NCBI RefSeq assembly: GCF_026341035.1
Contig: NZ_JAPEOQ010000002.1
Span: 3,720,001-3,784,000 of the forward strand
DNA from: Streptomyces sp. NBC_01016
GTDB taxonomy: Bacteria; Actinomycetota; Actinomycetes; Streptomycetales; Streptomycetaceae
DNA: 64,000 nucleotides
Direction of reading: 5' to 3'
Shown here: positions 59,964-64,000 of the stretch, one piece after another
How the letters are laid out: each line of letters begins with the position of its first letter
Position numbering within the stretch: the first letter of the stretch is position 1
The notes under the pieces: model-generated
Told to the model about the DNA's origin: nothing
What the model saw: the letters and a program-made list of their open reading frames with translations, nothing else
The model's database searches: none
Translations under genes and position numbers: made by a program

Positions 59964-60917
59964 TCAGTCGTCCGATGCGCGGCTCAGCCGTACGTACACA
60001 GCGGAGAACGCCGCGAGCAGGACGAGCAGGACGAGGCCCAGGGCCGCCGCGCCGCCGTAGTTGTTGAAGTTGAAGGCGTACTGGTAGATCAGATAGACGA
60101 CCGTGGTCGTGGAGCCCTCCGGGCCCGCGCCGTTCGTCAGCAGGAACGGCTCGGTGAAGACCTGCATCGTCGCGATGATCTGCATCAGGAACATCAGCGA
60201 GAGGATCAGCCGTGTCTGCGGGATCGTCACGTGCCAGATCTTGCGCCACAGGCCCGCGCCGTCCAGCTCCGCGGCCTCGTACAGCTCGCCCGGGATGCCC
60301 TGGAGCGACGCCAGATAAATGAGCGTCGCGCCGCCCATGTTCATCCACGTCGCCGCGATGACGACGGACAGCATCGCGGTGTCGGTGGACTGCAGCCACT
60401 GCTGTTCCGGTATCCCGAAGACTCCGAGGATCCGGTTGAACAGGCCGTAGCCGGGGTCGTAGAAGTACTTGAAGAGGAGCACGGAGGCGACCGGCGGCAG
60501 CATCACCGGGAGGTAGACCAGCATCCTCAAGTAGCCCTGGCCGTGCCGGAATTCATTGAGCAGGACCGCGATGAGGAACGGCACTGCGAAGCCCAGGAGC
60601 AGGGCCAGGGCGGTGAACAGGAGCGTGTTGCGCCAGGCCTGCCAGAAGGCCGGGTCGTTGAAGACGTACGTGAGATTGGACCAGCCGGCCCAGGTGGTGC
60701 GGCCGTCCTTCGTCTTCTGGAAGGCCAGCAGGAACTCCCTGACCATCGGATACCAGGAGAAGAAGGAGAAGCAGAGCACCGCGCCGATCAGGAAGCCGTG
60801 GGCGGAGAGATGACGCTTCACCGTGCGCGTCAACGAGCCGTCGCGCGGGGTGAGTTGGTGCTTTCGTGCGGGCGGTGCGGACTGCCGTGGCTTCGCTGGC
60901 AGCGTCGGGGCCGACAT
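59964..60917 (-). CDS. Sugar ABC transporter permease (MalF-like)
   Basis: Inner-membrane permease of 317 residues with six helices, beginning at LSAHGFLIGAVLCFSFFSWY. The EAA loop is LYEAAELDGAGLWRKIWHVT, followed by IPQTRLILSLM. The final ARTD-like tail is short. It forms a heterodimer with the downstream MalG-like permease. The ATG at 60917 has GAGGAG six bp away; a longer start at 60935 is unneeded. It is 59 bp after the binding-protein gene, so co-transcribed. Confidence 0.93.
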   Translation of the reverse strand: MSAPTLPAKPRQSAPPARKHQLTPRDGSLTRTVKRHLSAHGFLIGAVLCFSFFSWYPMVREFLLAFQKTKDGRTTWAGWSNLTYVFNDPAFWQAWRNTLLFTALALLLGFAVPFLIAVLLNEFRHGQGYLRMLVYLPVMLPPVASVLLFKYFYDPGYGLFNRILGVFGIPEQQWLQSTDTAMLSVVIAATWMNMGGATLIYLASLQGIPGELYEAAELDGAGLWRKIWHVTIPQTRLILSLMFLMQIIATMQVFTEPFLLTNGAGPEGSTTTVVYLIYQYAFNFNNYGGAAALGLVLLVLLAAFSAVYVRLSRASDD

Positions 60918-60976
60918 GGGCACTCCTCGGATCAAGGACCAGGTACCGGTGGGACGTCCTGCGTGCGGTGGGCGTC

Positions 60977-62365
60977 CTACTGGTTGGCCAGCACCTGGTT
61001 GACCTGCTGCTCGGCACTGGACAGGAGCTTGTCGACATCGGCGTTCTTGTTGGTGAGGACGCCCGACATGACGTTGTCGAGGACCTTGTAGACCTCCTGC
61101 GCCTTCGGCGGCTCCGCCTTGCCGCGCACCGGGTTCGCCATGAACGGCTCGAAGTTGCGTACCGGCATGGTGGCGTTGTCCGTCCGTGACTGGAGGTCGT
61201 CGGTCTTCACGGCGCCGGTGAAGAAGTTGGGCTGCGGTAGACCGACCGGGAGCTTGTCCTCCTTGGTCCTGGGCCAGTCGAACTGGCCCTTGGCGGGGGT
61301 GAGCGTCTTGAAGTTCAGCCAGGCGATCGCGGCCTTGATCTTGTCGGGCGAGGAGCCCTTCTTGATCATGTAGTCGTTGCCGCCGAAGAGCGTGGCCTTG
61401 CCGCCGGGGATCGGTCCCATCCCGAAGTTGGCGTAGTCGGCGCCCAGTTGCTGCACCATGTACGTCACGTCGTCGGGCGCGGCGAGGAACATGCCGAGCT
61501 TGTCCGACGCGATCTGCTTCTGCAGGTCACCCCACTTCAACAGCTGCGTCTTGCCCATGCTGTTGTCCTTCCAGCGCATGTCGTGCAGCTGCTTGGCGAC
61601 CTGCTTGCCGGTGGCGTCGTTGAACGCGGCCTTCTTGCCGTCGGGGGTGACGACATCGCCGCCGAGCCCGTACATCGTCGCCGTGAAGTGCCAGCCGCCG
61701 GTGTTCTCCGCGCTGTACTCGCCGTACCCGGAGATGCCGTTGCCGAGCCCGGCGATCTTCTTCGCGGCCGTGCGCACCTCGGCCCAGGTCGTCGGCGGCT
61801 TGTCCGGGTCGAGGCCCGCCTGCTTGAACAGCTTGCGGTTGATGAGCAGGCCCATCGTGTAGTTGCTGGTGGGCAGGCCGTAGAGCTTGCTGTCCTTCTT
61901 CAGCGCGGCGAGCACGTTCGGGTCGATCGAGTCGAGCGCGGGGACGGTCTTCTTGGTGACGTACGGGGTGATGTCCTCGGCGCCGTTGTTGTCGAGCACC
62001 TGCTGGAGATCGGTGAAGTACGTGTAGAAGACGTCCGGTTGGGACTTCGCCTTGAGCGCGGCGGTGAACCGGGCCGGCTCCTCGCACTGGCCCGCGGTCG
62101 ACTTCCCGTCGATCGTGACATTCGGGTACTTCTTGTTGAACGCCTTGACGTCCTCGTTCCACTGCCGCCGCTCGGCCGCCTTCGCCTTCGGTGGCATGCA
62201 GTCGATGGTCAGCGAGACCTTGGTCTTCGGGTCGAGCGGGGCGCTGATGTCGGCCTTCGAGCCGGCGCCCGTCCCGCCGCCGTCGTCGGAGCTGCTGGTG
62301 CCGCAGGCCGCGAGCGAGGCCAGTGCGAACGCGGTGACGACGACCTTCACGGAAGTGCTTCTCAT
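60977..62365 (-). CDS. Sugar-binding lipoprotein of the ABC importer
   Basis: Extracellular solute-binding lipoprotein of 462 residues. Lipobox LAAC with Cys21 closes the signal peptide (VKVVVTAFALASLAAC), then a Ser/Gly/Asp linker. The mature protein has family-1 binding-protein features: FTAALKAKSQPDVFYTYFTD, YGLPTSNYTMGLLINRKLFK, KPPTTWAEVRTAAKKI and IAWLNFKTLTP. It delivers an alpha-glucoside or similar oligosaccharide to the two permeases. The ATG at 62365 has GAGGGGA upstream. A degenerate copy of the LacI operator lies in its promoter (62484-62497). Confidence 0.92.
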   Translation of the reverse strand: MRSTSVKVVVTAFALASLAACGTSSSDDGGGTGAGSKADISAPLDPKTKVSLTIDCMPPKAKAAERRQWNEDVKAFNKKYPNVTIDGKSTAGQCEEPARFTAALKAKSQPDVFYTYFTDLQQVLDNNGAEDITPYVTKKTVPALDSIDPNVLAALKKDSKLYGLPTSNYTMGLLINRKLFKQAGLDPDKPPTTWAEVRTAAKKIAGLGNGISGYGEYSAENTGGWHFTATMYGLGGDVVTPDGKKAAFNDATGKQVAKQLHDMRWKDNSMGKTQLLKWGDLQKQIASDKLGMFLAAPDDVTYMVQQLGADYANFGMGPIPGGKATLFGGNDYMIKKGSSPDKIKAAIAWLNFKTLTPAKGQFDWPRTKEDKLPVGLPQPNFFTGAVKTDDLQSRTDNATMPVRNFEPFMANPVRGKAEPPKAQEVYKVLDNVMSGVLTNKNADVDKLLSSAEQQVNQVLANQ

Positions 62366-62483
62366 CGGTGGGTCCCCTCAGGGCCTGAGCCTGTGCAGGC
62401 AGGAACGTGGAGGCCCGCGGCGCCGAGGTGGGTGAGACCGGGGCGCCGGAGCGAGCCACACTCAAGCACCGCCGACCGATGGG

Positions 62484-62497
62484 CGCAAGATGTCGCG
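62484..62497. promoter_or_regulatory. Degenerate LacI-type operator before the sugar-binding gene
   Basis: CGCAAGATGTCGCG matches the symmetric site CGCAAGAACTTGCG (63568-63581) at 11 of 14 positions. It is 119 bp before the lipoprotein start. A weak second site for the operon's own regulator is plausible. Confidence 0.4.
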
Positions 62498-62550
62498 CGT
62501 ATTCCGCAAAAAATGAACAGGCGGGTTTGTGGGGGGAATTGGGGCGCCTC

Positions 62551-63552
62551 TTACGACACCGGAGCCGGCGGCGCCGTCGAACCGCGCACCACCAGTTCGG
62601 GCTCGAACAGCAGCTCACCGGGCGGCACAGAGCCGCCCTGGATCTGTGCGACGAGCATCTCGACGGCGGCCCGGCCCATCGACTCGATCGGCTGGCGCAC
62701 GGTGGTGAGCGGAGGCTCGGTGCAGTTCATGAACGCCGAGTCGTCGTAGCCGACCACCGAGACGTCACGTGGCACGGAGAGCCCCGCGCGGCGGGCGGCC
62801 CGCACCGCGCCGAGCGCCAGGGGGTCGCTGGCGCAGATGATGCCCGTGATGCCGCGGGAGATGAGCCGGGTCGCCGCGGCGTGCCCGCCCTCCAGGGAGA
62901 ACATGGCCCGCTCGACCGCCGCACCCGGGAGCTTGCCCTCCATGGCGCGGGCCGCGGCGAGTTTGCGCTGCGAAGGCATGTGGTCGTCGGGGCCCAGCAC
63001 CAGGCCGATGCGCTCGTGGCCGAGCGAGGACAGATGCCGCCACGCCTGCTCCACGGCGACCGCGTCGTCGCACGCCACGCACGGGAAACCGAGCCGCTCG
63101 ATGGCGGCGTTGACGAGCACCACCGGCACCTGGCGCTCGGCCAGCCGCTGGTAGTGGCCGTGCTCGGCATCTCCTTGCGCGAACAGGCCACCCGCGAACA
63201 CCACGCCGGAGACCTGTTGTTGGAGCAGCAGCTCCACGTAGTCCGCCTCCGAGACGCCCCCCTTGGTCTGCGTGCACAGCACCGGAGTGAGGCCCTGCTG
63301 GGCGAGCGCGCCACCGATCACTTCCGCGAACGCGGGGAAGATCGGGTTCTGCAGCTCGGGGAGGACCAGGCCGACCAGGCGTGCCCGTTCACCGCGCAGT
63401 TGGGTCGGCCGCTCGTAGCCGAGGACGTCGAGTGCGGTGAGCACCGACTGGCGTGTCGCCTCCGACACTCCGGGCTTGTTGTTGAGCACCCGGCTGACCG
63501 TGGCCTCGCTGACCCCGACCTTCTTCGCCACTTGAGCAAGTCTGCGCGTCAT
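62551..63552 (-). CDS. LacI-family repressor of the sugar operon
   Basis: Regulator of 333 residues. The LacI helix-turn-helix is at 4-50 (AQVAKKVGVSEATVSRVLNN, then KPGVSEATRQSVLTALDVLG), with the hinge helix next. The sugar-binding domain has GLVLPELQNPIFPAFAEVIG, a LGHERIGLVLG motif near 173 and SVVGYDDSAFMN near 270. It should repress the downstream importer and glucosidase genes until the sugar binds. The ATG at 63552 starts 16 bp from a perfect CGCAAG/CTTGCG dyad; autoregulation is likely. Confidence 0.92.
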   Translation of the reverse strand: MTRRLAQVAKKVGVSEATVSRVLNNKPGVSEATRQSVLTALDVLGYERPTQLRGERARLVGLVLPELQNPIFPAFAEVIGGALAQQGLTPVLCTQTKGGVSEADYVELLLQQQVSGVVFAGGLFAQGDAEHGHYQRLAERQVPVVLVNAAIERLGFPCVACDDAVAVEQAWRHLSSLGHERIGLVLGPDDHMPSQRKLAAARAMEGKLPGAAVERAMFSLEGGHAAATRLISRGITGIICASDPLALGAVRAARRAGLSVPRDVSVVGYDDSAFMNCTEPPLTTVRQPIESMGRAAVEMLVAQIQGGSVPPGELLFEPELVVRGSTAPPAPVS

Positions 63553-63567
63553 GGAGCGCAAGATTAG

Positions 63568-63581
63568 CGCAAGAACTTGCG
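63568..63581. promoter_or_regulatory. LacI-type operator before the regulator gene
   Basis: CGCAAGAACTTGCG has perfect 6-bp arms around AA. An additional GCGCAAG half site occurs at 63557-63563. LacI-family operators are symmetric with a CG or similar centre; here the centre is AA, which is unusual but the arms are convincing. Confidence 0.6.
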
Positions 63582-63614
63582 TCTCGTTTGCGTGATGGGG
63601 ACATTCGCCGAGGC

Positions 63615-63676
63615 CACGGTTGCCCAGGAGGTGCGGACGCCCAGGGGTCACGGTTGCCCAGGGAGCGCGGACGCCC
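63615..63676. repeat. Direct repeat of a 28-bp unit
   Basis: CACGGTTGCCCAGG followed by a GCGGACGCCC end occurs at 63615-63642 and 63649-63676, 25 of 28 bases identical and 34 bp apart. It is intergenic, between the LacI gene and the LLM gene. No function is evident. Confidence 0.6.
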
Positions 63677-63694
63677 CCTGGCCGCGAACAGGCC

Positions 63695-64000
63695 TCAGCC
63701 GAGCACCTTCTCCTTCACCAGCTGGAGGATCCGCCGGTCCTCGTCCGGACCGAGCCAGGCCTCAGGCGAGCCCGGGTAGGTGTCGAACAGGATGTGCGTC
63801 GCCCCGAACTCCTCGAGCGTCGCCACGTCCTGCTTGATCTGCTCGATGCTGCCGTGGCCGAGCGGGCGGTCCTCCGTGTCCGGCACGTCGCCGATCATCA
63901 GCTGGATGCGCGGCGCGAACTCCGGGACGGGCCGGCCCGCCTTCTCCGCCTCCTCGGCCAGACGCGGCAGCTGTGCGCGCAGCTTGGCGACCGTCGGCAT
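63695..64000 (-). CDS. LLM-class F420-dependent oxidoreductase, C-terminal fragment at window edge
   Basis: The last 101 residues or so of a longer protein whose 5' part lies beyond the right edge; family members have about 290-300 residues. The segments HGSIEQIKQDVATLEEFGAT, HILFDTYPGSPEAWLGPDED and LQLVKEKVLG are typical of the end of F420-dependent LLM oxidoreductases. The ATG at the very edge is probably internal. Its context and substrate cannot be judged. Confidence 0.75.
   Translation of the reverse strand: MPTVAKLRAQLPRLAEEAEKAGRPVPEFAPRIQLMIGDVPDTEDRPLGHGSIEQIKQDVATLEEFGATHILFDTYPGSPEAWLGPDEDRRILQLVKEKVLG

Overview
The window looks like a stretch of Streptomyces chromosome, or a very close actinobacterial relative. 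GC is very high, start codons are often GTG (one TTG), ribosome sites are GGAGG-type, and typical streptomycete families are present: an NsdA-like regulator, a DUF397 protein, a small hydrophobic membrane protein, a LAL-type LuxR regulator, a PAS-PP2C phosphatase and a ClgR/PopR-like XRE regulator. I see no rRNA, tRNA, CRISPR, phage or transposase gene.

Left part (1-8.2 kb): acyl-CoA catabolism. A partial epoxide-hydrolase-like gene faces a run of same-strand genes: MHS transporter, crotonase, acyl-CoA ligase, then SDR, HAD phosphatase, ACAD10/11-type acyl-CoA dehydrogenase and a second SDR. The HAD plus ACAD pair looks like two of the three domains of human ACAD10 encoded as separate genes. 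Two promoters in this block carry the same 23-bp element.

Middle left (8.2-19.7 kb): mixed housekeeping and stress genes. These include a luciferase-family protein, a RibD/DHFR-like reductase, an XRE regulator, a DUF488 protein, an HdeD-like membrane protein, an ABC-2-like permease, a receiver-only response regulator, two VOC proteins (the second at 38.3 kb), a TPP-dependent pyruvate oxidase-like enzyme, a CDF transporter, an F420-type LLM oxidoreductase, a mandelate-racemase-like enzyme and a Cys-rich copper-binding-type protein.

Centre (19.7-44.8 kb): lipid, sterol and aromatic acid catabolism interleaved with secreted and signalling proteins. A FadE26-like dehydrogenase, and a FadD19-like ligase divergent from an EchA19-like hydratase, each have a site matching the KstR operator consensus TNNAACNNGTTNNA. 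Downstream lie a DUF35 protein and two Cys-less thiolase-fold proteins (Ltp4- and Ltp3-like). This repeats the mycobacterial and rhodococcal order fadD19-echA19-DUF35-ltp4-ltp3, linked there to removal of C-24-branched sterol side chains. Also here: a nitronate monooxygenase plus acyl-CoA ligase operon, another ligase, PaaK, a Ser/Thr kinase fused to TPRs, a phytoene-desaturase-like oxidoreductase, a Tat-type serine hydrolase and a secreted penicillin/AHL acylase.

Right part (44.8-64 kb): DUF397 protein, universal stress protein, LRR protein, LAL regulator, secreted amidase, APH-fold protein, NsdA-like regulator and PAS-PP2C phosphatase. It ends with an alpha-glucoside-type operon (LacI regulator, lipoprotein, two permeases, GH13 glucosidase) and a truncated LLM oxidoreductase at the edge. 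Many palindromic operators are visible, but no TetR, MarR or GntR gene lies in the window, so most cognate regulators must act from elsewhere.
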